A stretch of 11,564 nt of DNA. It comes from Weeksellaceae bacterium. GTDB lineage: Bacteria; Bacteroidota; Bacteroidia; Flavobacteriales; Weeksellaceae. A program made the position numbers and the translations under genes. The stretch covers positions 1-11,564 of the forward strand of contig JAKOOI010000194.1 of assembly GCA_022701475.1 (NCBI GenBank), in the 5' to 3' direction. This document shows, in pieces, positions 1 to 6,578 of the stretch. The first letter of the stretch is position 1. Every line of letters starts with the position of its first letter. Below the pieces are notes generated by a model, which ran no database searches, was not told the origin of the DNA, and saw nothing but the letters and a program-made list of their open reading frames with translations.

Positions 1-2
1 AT

Positions 3-2192
3 GCACCGTCCGGCGTGGCAACAGAGTATGACGTGAATAAAATCCTGTACCGGCTTGTACAGAATCCTTCCGGAAATTATTATGAATTTTCCACTGATGC
101 TACCCAGACGTTATATGCCGTTTCCTATACGTATTTCGGAGCCAGTCTCGGAGAATATAAAATTACCCAGACCACCAATAACGGCAGGGTATTTACCTAT
201 GTAGGACCCAATATGGGCGAATACCGCGCCGTAAGGAAGCTGCCTTCCCCGGAAAAATCGCAGGTCTATTCCATGAACTCCGAATACCTGCTGAAAGATG
301 GAAAAATAGGAGCTGATATTTCATTAAGCAATTATGACGTAAATCTTTTCTCCTCCAAAGATGCCGATCAGAATATAGGCTATGCCTGGAGGATCTTCGG
401 AAACAAGACGTTTACCAGAAACAACTGGAAAGGCTCCCCTACTTTTGAATACCAGTACATCGACCGGCAGTTCCATATCCTCGACCGGATCAATGATGTG
501 GAATTTTCCAGGGATTTTAACCTCGCACAGGAATTCAGCGGAAGGACCCAGAACCGGTTTATCTTCAGCTTCCTGAACAAGTGGAACAACAAATCCACCC
601 TGAACTACAGAGTCAATTACCTGGACGAACAGGATACTTATAAGGGGATCAAAAATGATCTCGACTTTGGCTGGATCAGCGGAAAATTTTTTACCAGAGG
701 AAGCCTCTCCTATTTAAATACGAATGCCGTTCTCCAGGATACCAAGTTTATCCGGGGCGGCGCTTCTACGGAATACACCGGCAAAAAAGGCAGCTGGGCC
801 CTGGGCGGAAGTATGGAACACAATGAAAAGAAATACAATGACACCCAGCTGATGGATGTTACCAGTTTCAGCTGGAAAGAGATATTCGTACAGAAAAAGA
901 TCGGCGACAGCACAAGGACCAAGCTGCTTGCAAAAGTTTATATGCGGGATAATGACTCTGTGCGGGACAACAGGCTTCAGAGCATGAATAACATCTTAGG
1001 GTTTATGGCAGAAAGCCAGCTTATCAAAACTGAAAGAACCACGCTGAATGCCCTGCTTCATTACCGGAAGTTTTTTTACCAGAACCAGGATGCCGATGTT
1101 TCCAGAAACAATGATTTCGTGGTAGGGAATATCCTTTACAATCAGCAGCTTTTCCGGAACGGAATGCGCCTGCAGGCTTTCTATGAACTCGGTAACGGAC
1201 AGGAAGCCCAGCGGGAATTTCAGTATATTAAGGTAACGGACGGCCAGGGCATTTACAAATGGACGGATTATAACGGAGACGGCGTACAGCAGCTGGATGA
1301 ATTCGAGATTGCCGAATATTCGGATCTGGCGCAGTACATCCGCATCTATACGAATTCGGTACGCTATCTACCTTCCAACAAAAATAAGATTCAGCTGGCG
1401 CTGTTTGTCAATCCTTCAGTGGTATTCAATTCTGAGAACCGGTTTTTAAAGCGCTGGAATTTCAATATTTCATTAAATTCCCAGAACTCCTTTTACAAGA
1501 AAGATAAAGTACTGGTACTGAATCCGTTTGAGAAAAGTGACGATCAGATCCTTAAGAACCAGAATATTCTGGCCTCCGTACAGTTCAGCCCGACGGATAA
1601 ATCCGGCTGGAACGGGAATTACCGTTTTATTTCAAATGACAACCTCATCAATGCCAACTTCAGCAATGAAGAGCGCGGGCAGGTTTCCCATTTCCTGAAC
1701 CTCGGATACTGGTTCAATAAAGAGTTCAGGGTGGACTGGGAAAATTCCGTACATGATATCCGGAATTCTTCCCAGCTTTTTGCCACCAGGGATTACCGCC
1801 TGAATAATTTTGAAACGAAACCTAAAGCCACTTATAAATTTACCGATGCCATCCAGGCTGAATTTTCTTCTGCATTCCGTCAGAAAGACCGGGTGGACGG
1901 TGAGGAGCAGCTTAAAGCTTTTGATATCACCGGGACCATTCAGTGGGAACGCCGGAAAACGTCCATCAGGGGGAATTTTTCCTTTATCAACAATGACTTT
2001 ACTGGGAATAACTTCAGCATTGTCGGCAACCAGATGCTGGACGGCCTGAAGCCGGGAAAAAACCAGGTATGGAGCGTGTTTATCCAGCAGGCCCTGAATT
2101 CATTCCTTCAGCTGAACCTCAATTACGAAGGCAGGAATTCAGGAGACCGCACCATTCATATCGGAAGCATGCAGGTAAAAGCAAGTTTTTAA
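3..2192 (+). CDS. Large outer-membrane beta-barrel-like protein, 5' end outside window
   Basis: The frame is open to the left edge (Ala-Pro-Ser-Gly precede the GTG at 15), so this is the C-terminal 729 codons of a longer protein and the GTG is not a real start. Residue numbers below count from that GTG. I do not recognise a named family. Near the left end two similar segments occur 22 residues apart, YTYFGASLGEYKI (38-50) and FTYVGPNMGEYRA (60-72). The rest is rich in alternating polar/aromatic strands with Asn, Tyr, Phe and Trp, and it ends in ...KASF. A terminal Phe is typical of outer-membrane barrels. A calcium-loop-like DYNGDGVQQLDE lies at 418-429 (EF-hand spacing, Glu at position 12). 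Inference: a surface or outer-membrane barrel preceded by small beta domains. TonB-dependent receptor features are not visible in this part. A large secreted beta protein is the main alternative. Confidence 0.8.
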   Translation, partial: APSGVATEYDVNKILYRLVQNPSGNYYEFSTDATQTLYAVSYTYFGASLGEYKITQTTNNGRVFTYVGPNMGEYRAVRKLPSPEKSQVYSMNSEYLLKDGKIGADISLSNYDVNLFSSKDADQNIGYAWRIFGNKTFTRNNWKGSPTFEYQYIDRQFHILDRINDVEFSRDFNLAQEFSGRTQNRFIFSFLNKWNNKSTLNYRVNYLDEQDTYKGIKNDLDFGWISGKFFTRGSLSYLNTNAVLQDTKFIRGGASTEYTGKKGSWALGGSMEHNEKKYNDTQLMDVTSFSWKEIFVQKKIGDSTRTKLLAKVYMRDNDSVRDNRLQSMNNILGFMAESQLIKTERTTLNALLHYRKFFYQNQDADVSRNNDFVVGNILYNQQLFRNGMRLQAFYELGNGQEAQREFQYIKVTDGQGIYKWTDYNGDGVQQLDEFEIAEYSDLAQYIRIYTNSVRYLPSNKNKIQLALFVNPSVVFNSENRFLKRWNFNISLNSQNSFYKKDKVLVLNPFEKSDDQILKNQNILASVQFSPTDKSGWNGNYRFISNDNLINANFSNEERGQVSHFLNLGYWFNKEFRVDWENSVHDIRNSSQLFATRDYRLNNFETKPKATYKFTDAIQAEFSSAFRQKDRVDGEEQLKAFDITGTIQWERRKTSIRGNFSFINNDFTGNNFSIVGNQMLDGLKPGKNQVWSVFIQQALNSFLQLNLNYEGRNSGDRTIHIGSMQVKASF

Positions 2193-2226
2193 ATTATCCG
2201 GAATCCGGCATAACCAAAGATATCCG

Positions 2227-2246
2227 GCCGGTATAACGGTACCGGC
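2227..2246. repeat. Inverted repeat after the barrel gene, possible hairpin
   Basis: GCCGGTA (2227-2233) and TACCGGC (2240-2246) are perfect 7-bp complements around a 6-nt loop, 34 bp past the barrel stop codon. No T-run follows, so it is not a canonical intrinsic terminator. It could still stabilise or end the upstream transcript. Three ATCCGG hexamers (near 2195, 2202 and 2222) sit just before it. Confidence 0.4.
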
Positions 2247-2301
2247 AGACAGGTAAAACCCAGATTTTCATCATGATTTTTAAACAATCATTATAATTTC
2301 A

Positions 2302-2309
2302 TAAATTTG
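2302..2309 (+). promoter_or_regulatory. Bacteroidota -7 box (TAAATTTG) before dusB
   Basis: TAAATTTG matches the TAnnTTTG -7 consensus of Bacteroidota primary-sigma promoters. Only four bases separate it from the dusB ATG, so the transcript probably starts at or next to the start codon. I see no clear TTTG -33 element upstream; the region around 2270-2283 is only T-rich. Confidence 0.6.
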
Positions 2310-2313
2310 CACC

Positions 2314-3312
2314 ATGATAAAAATTGGCAATATAGAGCTGCCGGAATTTCCGCTTCTGCTGGCACCGATGGAAGATGTAAGTGATCCGCCGTTCAGGAGG
2401 TTATGCAAGATGCACGGAGCTGATCTGATGTATTCGGAGTTCATTTCTTCCGAAGGGCTGATCCGTGATGCTATAAAAAGCCGGAAAAAGCTGGATATAT
2501 TTGATTATGAACGCCCTGTCGGAATTCAGATTTTCGGAGGCGACGAGGAAGCGATGGCGATGTCCGCCCGCATTGTGGAGACGGTAAATCCGGATCTGGT
2601 AGACATCAATTTCGGTTGCCCCGTAAAAAAAGTGGTCTGCAAGGGCGCAGGAGCCGGGGTGTTAAAAGACATTGACCTGATGGTCCGTTTGACAAAGGCC
2701 GTAGTACGTTCTACCAGCCTGCCGGTTACTGTGAAAACCAGACTGGGATGGGACAGCAACTCCATCAACATCGATGAAGTAGCGGAACGGCTGCAGGAAA
2801 CCGGAATCAAGGCCCTGACGATCCATGCCAGGACCCGCGCTCAGATGTACAAAGGAGAAGCGGATTGGGAACACATTTCAAGGATCAAGCAGAACCCGAA
2901 TATTGAAATCCCGATTTTCGGAAACGGCGATATCGATTCCCCTGAGAAAGCCCTGGAATACAAAGGGAAATATGCATGTGACGGGATTATGATCGGCCGT
3001 GCCGCCATCGGATATCCCTGGATCTTCAATGAGATCAAACACTTTTTTGAAACCGGAGAGCACCTGCCGGCTCCAACCATTGACGACCGCCTGCTGGCTG
3101 TACAGCAGCATGCCGAATGGAGCGCGGAGTGGAAAGGGGAAAGGCTGGGCCTCGTTGAAATGAGACAGCATTACAGCAACTATTTCCGCGGCGTTCCCCA
3201 TTTTAAAGATTTCAGAAAGAAATTCCTGGAAGTCTTTACCCTGGAAGAAATGAAAACCCTGATTGAAGAGACCCGCGAGTTTTATTCCGCTTACCTCGCC
3301 CAGCAGGTCTAA
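2314..3312 (+). CDS. dusB: tRNA-dihydrouridine synthase (DusB type)
   Basis: Flavoenzyme that reduces uridine to dihydrouridine in the tRNA D-loop using NAD(P)H, in the cytoplasm. The 332 residues are normal for the family. Visible motifs: LAPMEDVSDPPFR (16-28, FMN-side loop at the top of the TIM barrel), NFGCPVKKV with the catalytic Cys102 (99-107), VKTRLGW (140-146), HARTR (171-175), GNGDI (203-207) and GR (228-229) for FMN and phosphate contacts. A helical C-terminal tRNA-binding domain runs from about 245 to 330. The NxGCPxKKV form fits DusB better than DusA or DusC. The ATG at 2314 directly follows a TAnnTTTG box and begins a standard N-terminus. It stands alone, and its 3' end shares a hairpin terminator with the convergent deoC unit. 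Confidence 0.95.
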   Translation: MIKIGNIELPEFPLLLAPMEDVSDPPFRRLCKMHGADLMYSEFISSEGLIRDAIKSRKKLDIFDYERPVGIQIFGGDEEAMAMSARIVETVNPDLVDINFGCPVKKVVCKGAGAGVLKDIDLMVRLTKAVVRSTSLPVTVKTRLGWDSNSINIDEVAERLQETGIKALTIHARTRAQMYKGEADWEHISRIKQNPNIEIPIFGNGDIDSPEKALEYKGKYACDGIMIGRAAIGYPWIFNEIKHFFETGEHLPAPTIDDRLLAVQQHAEWSAEWKGERLGLVEMRQHYSNYFRGVPHFKDFRKKFLEVFTLEEMKTLIEETREFYSAYLAQQV

Positions 3313-3317
3313 AATAC

Positions 3318-3348
3318 AAAACCATCAGTTTTTCACTGATGGTTTTTT
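3318..3348. terminator. Bidirectional intrinsic terminator between dusB and deoC
   Basis: AAAACCATCAG (3318-3328) and CTGATGGTTTT (3336-3346) pair perfectly over 11 bp around a 7-nt loop. The T-run continues to 3348 on the + strand, and the A-run on the left gives a T-run on the - strand. It lies between two convergent stop codons (3312 and 3368), so it can end transcription from both sides. Confidence 0.9.
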
Positions 3349-3367
3349 ATGATTTCTTGTTTCAGGA

Positions 3368-4111
3368 CTAATATCCGTCCGGACCGGCTTCGTTTTTGAG
3401 TAATGCCAGTGCCGATGAAGTCCCTATCCTTTTCACGCCCATCCGGATCATTCTCTCCGCATCATCCGGTGTGCGTACTCCGCCGGCAGCCTTCACGGGA
3501 AGTTTTCCTGCATGATCGAGCATGATTCTGATGCCTTCGAAAGTAGCTCCGTTCGGTTTGCCATCCGGGGTTTCATAAAAACCGGTGGAAGATTTCACAA
3601 AGATATGAGACAGCTCCTGGTCAGAAAAATATTTTTCCGCCCATCCGGAAATGCGTCCGGTCAGGTCTGCAATCTGTAGATCTGTCAGAGCAGCGATTTC
3701 AATAATCCATTTGGCCGTTTTCTGATGTTGCAGACAAAGCCGGGTGCACTTCAGAAATTCTTTTTCTACGAAATCCATGTCTCCTGTCAGATAGGCCTGA
3801 TAATTAATGACAAAATCCAGTTCATCGGCACCGTCTTCTATAGCCTTTGATGCCTCCGCCAGTTTTTCTTCCGGTGAAAAGGTGCCTTCATGAAACCCGA
3901 TAACCGTTCCTACGATCACCTCCGAGTTTTTTTCACTGATGTATTTCTTGATTTCCGCCACATAATCCGGGCGGATCATGACGGCCAGAAGACTATGGTC
4001 AATAGCTTCCTGGGCGAGATCCTTATCTTTCTGCAGGGTTTCCTGTTCAGACAGCCCCGAGTGTTCAGGGGTCTTCAAATAGGTGGAGTCCAAATAACGG
4101 GCAATGTTCAT
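3368..4111 (-). CDS. deoC: Deoxyribose-phosphate aldolase
   Basis: Class I aldolase that splits 2-deoxyribose-5-phosphate into glyceraldehyde-3-phosphate and acetaldehyde, the last step of deoxynucleoside breakdown. At 247 residues the length fits. Aligning by eye to E. coli DeoC: Lys173 in FVKSSTG is the Schiff-base lysine (E. coli K167), Lys207 in VKAAGGVRT is the second active-site lysine (K201), Asp99 in DELD matches D102, and the chain ends in Tyr247, matching the mobile C-terminal Tyr259. The E. coli C47 position is Met45 here, in the local sequence AVMIRP. The ATG lies 4 bp after the stop of the Lrp-type gene, so both are almost surely cotranscribed. No other deo genes (phosphorylases, deoxyribomutase) are in the window. 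Confidence 0.95.
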   Translation of the reverse strand: MNIARYLDSTYLKTPEHSGLSEQETLQKDKDLAQEAIDHSLLAVMIRPDYVAEIKKYISEKNSEVIVGTVIGFHEGTFSPEEKLAEASKAIEDGADELDFVINYQAYLTGDMDFVEKEFLKCTRLCLQHQKTAKWIIEIAALTDLQIADLTGRISGWAEKYFSDQELSHIFVKSSTGFYETPDGKPNGATFEGIRIMLDHAGKLPVKAAGGVRTPDDAERMIRMGVKRIGTSSALALLKNEAGPDGY

Positions 4112-4115
4112 AAGC

Positions 4116-4586
4116 TTATACTTTCAGTTGTCTGTAAATACCTTGTTCCAAAGATATGAAAGTTTCCGTTCTCGTTACGCCTTTCAGCTTCTGAAGTTTG
4201 CTTAAAATCTGCATCAGATGGTCATTGTCTTTACAGATCACTTTTAAAAAAATTGTATAATTACCTGTGGTGTAATGGGCTTCCACCACTTCATTGATGT
4301 CTCTTAAGGATTTTACCATATCCGGATAATGGCTCGGTTTATCCAGGAATACCCCGATATAGGACGTCACTTTATATCCGATCTTTTTGGGATTGAGAAA
4401 GGAAATTGAATTTTCGATCACCCCTGCCTGTTCGAGTTTCTTTATTCTCTGATGGACGGCGGTTGTGGAAATACCTATATTTTTGGCAATGTGCGCAAGG
4501 GACGTCTTGGCATTATCCATCAGCATATAGATAATTTCTTTATCAATCGAATCTAATTGATAACTGGTATCGTCTGAATTTTTCAT
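4116..4586 (-). CDS. Lrp/AsnC-family transcriptional regulator
   Basis: A 156-residue DNA-binding regulator with typical Lrp/AsnC architecture. LDSIDKEIIYMLMDNAKTS (11-29) opens the winged helix-turn-helix, and the recognition region ISTTAVHQRIKKLEQAGVI spans 39-57. The RAM/AsnC effector-binding domain follows from about 72 to 150, including GYKVTSYIGV (70-79) and TTGNYTIFLKV (106-116), the usual site of the Gly-rich ligand loop. Such proteins form dimers to octamers and often sense amino acids; the ligand here is unknown. The gene starts 21 bp after the EEP stop and ends 4 bp before deoC. That placement suggests local control of deoC and perhaps autoregulation, which is inference. Its G+C is about 39% (my count over 4141-4560), well below deoC. 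Confidence 0.93.
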   Translation of the reverse strand: MKNSDDTSYQLDSIDKEIIYMLMDNAKTSLAHIAKNIGISTTAVHQRIKKLEQAGVIENSISFLNPKKIGYKVTSYIGVFLDKPSHYPDMVKSLRDINEVVEAHYTTGNYTIFLKVICKDNDHLMQILSKLQKLKGVTRTETFISLEQGIYRQLKV

Positions 4587-4607
4587 ACTTACTTATTTAT
4601 GTTTTTA

Positions 4608-5540
4608 TCAATTGCTTAATCTTACAAAAACGGGAAAATGGTCGCTGTATCCTCCGAGGTACCGTGTCCCGGCAAATGTCCGCAATGGCCTGCCTGCAAA
4701 TTTTCTGTCCCGGGTACAGATTTTTTCAGGACTGAAAACCGCGGCCTCCTGAAACAACAGACCATGGACTCCGGAGAAAAAGTCTTCAGAAAGAATAATC
4801 TGGTCAAACAGCATCCCGGACTTATGATGAAAGACAGAGTATTTCCTCTTTGAAAACAATTGCTCAAAAGGATTTTGCAATCTCCTGTTCTGCATATTGT
4901 CATACAGAACATCTGTTATGTTTTCATGATTGGGGTTTTCATTAAAATCGCCGCAAAGGATTACCGGCTCTTTATCTTCATCCATGCTATGTAAAATACG
5001 GTTCCGGATTTCTTTCAATATAAAGTCTCTTTTGGGTTTATTAATATCTTTCCCGCGTTTTGAGGGGAGATGAACGACAAAGACATTAATAACCTGCTCT
5101 TTATATCTTACTTTTGCATGAAGCACATCTCTGGTGGTGTCAACATTTTCTGTGTTTTTGCATACATTTTCAAAATCGAAGGTAATGGCTTCCGACGATA
5201 TGAGCTGTAATTTATCCCTATCGTAAAGAAGTGCCACATCTACTTTTCTTTCATCCCTTGAGGGGTAATGCACAATCCCGTAATTCCCGGCGAAAGGTTC
5301 AAGCTGTATGAGATCTTCCAGAACAGATTTGCCGGAAACCTCAGCCAGCCCTATCATAAAAGGCAATGATGCATTCCGCTCTTTCATGATCCGGAAAACG
5401 TGGGCTATCTTAAGAAGTTTGTTCCGGTACTTCCTTTCATCCCAGTTGCGCAATCCTGAATAAGTAGGGTTCAGTTTATGTTTCGATTCAGGATCCGGAG
5501 GAAATAAATTTTCAACATTGTAAAAACTGAACAGCTCCAT
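4608..5540 (-). CDS. Endonuclease/exonuclease/phosphatase (EEP) family protein
   Basis: A 310-residue metal-dependent phosphohydrolase of the DNase I-like EEP superfamily. Superfamily motifs appear in order: FYNVENLF (6-13, metal-side Asn), GLAEV with Glu67, DVALLYD (101-107), VVHLPSKRG (155-163, His157), GDFNENP (197-203, Asp198 and Asn200), and the C-terminal SDH (299-301), which carries the Asp-His catalytic pair. There is no signal peptide: the first core strand begins at residue 2, so the protein is probably cytoplasmic. The substrate (DNA, RNA or a small phosphoester) cannot be read from the sequence. It is the first gene of the apparent EEP-Lrp-deoC unit. Its local G+C (about 38% over 4801-4980) matches lrp and is lower than deoC or trmD. 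It is a complete gene with an ATG start and the nearest upstream gene 366 bp away. Confidence 0.88.
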   Translation of the reverse strand: MELFSFYNVENLFPPDPESKHKLNPTYSGLRNWDERKYRNKLLKIAHVFRIMKERNASLPFMIGLAEVSGKSVLEDLIQLEPFAGNYGIVHYPSRDERKVDVALLYDRDKLQLISSEAITFDFENVCKNTENVDTTRDVLHAKVRYKEQVINVFVVHLPSKRGKDINKPKRDFILKEIRNRILHSMDEDKEPVILCGDFNENPNHENITDVLYDNMQNRRLQNPFEQLFSKRKYSVFHHKSGMLFDQIILSEDFFSGVHGLLFQEAAVFSPEKICTRDRKFAGRPLRTFAGTRYLGGYSDHFPVFVRLSN

Positions 5541-5873
5541 TCAATCAATTTTCTAAAATATTTTAAAACTTTTTGTTTAATTGCAAAATGTAAATTTATT
5601 ATTTTATTCAGGAAAAAAACACCCAACTAAAAAGATTTTCAGGTTAATTTTACATTAATGGCTACCAGATTAGATGAAAATATTAAACTAAAATAAGTGA
5701 AATGGTTAATATTTTAAATAAGTATAGGATCTGTGTCCCATAAGGCGTAATAAAAAATTCTATTGAAACAAAAATACAGATAATAAAATTCTTAGTTTCA
5801 GGGTAAGTTAATAAATATTTTCAACTTAATCCTGAATTATTTTGATTATTATTCCGATTTTATTTTATCAGAA
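5541..5873. other. AT-rich intergenic region upstream of the EEP gene
   Basis: No gene is visible here. By my count 69 of 330 bases (21%) are G or C over 5541-5870, against roughly 38-55% in nearby genes. It must hold the promoter of the minus-strand EEP unit. Candidates are TATTTTAG (5560-5553, one mismatch to TAnnTTTG) with TTTTG at 5588-5584 some 23 bp upstream, or an exact match TATTTTTG at 5776-5769, which would give a leader of about 220 nt. In such AT-rich DNA chance matches are likely. One richer patch holds a hairpin: TATAGGA (5723-5729) and TCCCATA (5736-5742) pair with one G-U in minus-strand RNA around a 6-nt loop. Two tiny open frames on the + strand (12 and 13 codons) have no support. 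Confidence 0.6.
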
Positions 5874-5897
5874 TAAAAAAAGCCCCTGTTTCAGGGG
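5874..5897 (-). terminator. Intrinsic terminator of the NDH-2/trmD unit
   Basis: On the minus strand CCCCTG (5897-5892), loop AAA and CAGGGG (5888-5883) form a 6-bp GC-rich stem, followed by C and seven T residues (5881-5875). It lies 10 bp beyond the trmD stop codon and is a textbook rho-independent terminator. Confidence 0.92.
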
Positions 5898-5906
5898 GAA
5901 AAGGAG

Positions 5907-6578
5907 CTAAAGCAGATCCGGGCGTTTTTCCTGGGTAATCCTCATGGCTTCGTTATGGCGCCATTCTTCAATCTTTTTGAAGTTGCCGCTGAGAAGCACT
6001 TTCGGCACTTCAAGACCTTTATAGACTTCGGGCCTCGTATAGATGGGCGGAGATAAAAGATCATCCTGAAAGCTGTCCGTTAATGCACTCTGTTCATCAT
6101 TCAGTACACCGGGCAGCAGACGGATCACGGAATCGGCCAGCACGCAGGCGGCCAGCTCGCCTCCGGTGAGCACATAATCACCGATGGATATTTCCCTGGT
6201 AATATGGAGATCCCTTACCCGCTGGTCAATCCCTTTATAATGCCCGCACAGGAAAATCAGGTTATTTTTGATGGAAAGGGTATTGGCTATTTTCTGGTTC
6301 AGGGTGACCCCGTCCGGAGTCAGGTAAATGATTTCATCGTATTCCCGTTGGGATTTCAGTTCAGCAATACATTTATCCAGCGGCTCTATCATCATCACCA
6401 TTCCCGCGCCGCCGCCATAAGGCTCGTCATCAACCTGCCGGTGCTTGTTGATCGCCCAGTCTCTCAGCTGATGAAAATGCACTTCCGCCAGCCCTTTATC
6501 CATTGCTCTTTTCAGGATAGAAGTCCTGAACGGGCTTTCCATCAGCTCGGGAAGCACACTTATTATATCAATTCTCAT
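5907..6578 (-). CDS. trmD: tRNA (guanine-37-N1)-methyltransferase TrmD
   Basis: SPOUT-class enzyme that methylates G37 of tRNAs using S-adenosylmethionine and prevents +1 frameshifting; usually essential. The family motifs are all present: [12 protein letters not shown] at the start, [13 protein letters not shown] (50-62), LTPDG (86-90), [13 protein letters not shown] (109-121) and [12 protein letters not shown] (131-142), which form the deep trefoil knot and SAM site. Asp168 in TDSF matches the catalytic Asp of E. coli TrmD (D169), and YTRPEVYKG (180-188) and [10 protein letters not shown] (206-215) follow. At 223 residues it is shorter than the E. coli protein (about 255), with a compact C-terminal tail. 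Its ATG overlaps the NDH-2 stop as ATGA (6575-6578), so translation is probably coupled. The usual rpsP-rimM-trmD-rplS neighbours are absent. Confidence 0.97.
   Translation of the reverse strand: MRIDIISVLPELMESPFRTSILKRAMDKGLAEVHFHQLRDWAINKHRQVDDEPYGGGAGMVMMIEPLDKCIAELKSQREYDEIIYLTPDGVTLNQKIANTLSIKNNLIFLCGHYKGIDQRVRDLHITREISIGDYVLTGGELAACVLADSVIRLLPGVLNDEQSALTDSFQDDLLSPPIYTRPEVYKGLEVPKVLLSGNFKKIEEWRHNEAMRITQEKRPDLL

Noticed and set aside
2195-2227. Three ATCCGG hexamers as a possible REP-like repeat
   Set aside because: CCGG-containing words are frequent throughout the coding sequence in this window, so three copies in 33 bp are not convincing evidence of a repeat family.
5658-5743. Two tiny + strand open frames (12 and 13 codons, starting at 5658 and 5702)
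   Set aside because: They are expected by chance in such AT-rich DNA and have no nearby promoter box or recognisable peptide.
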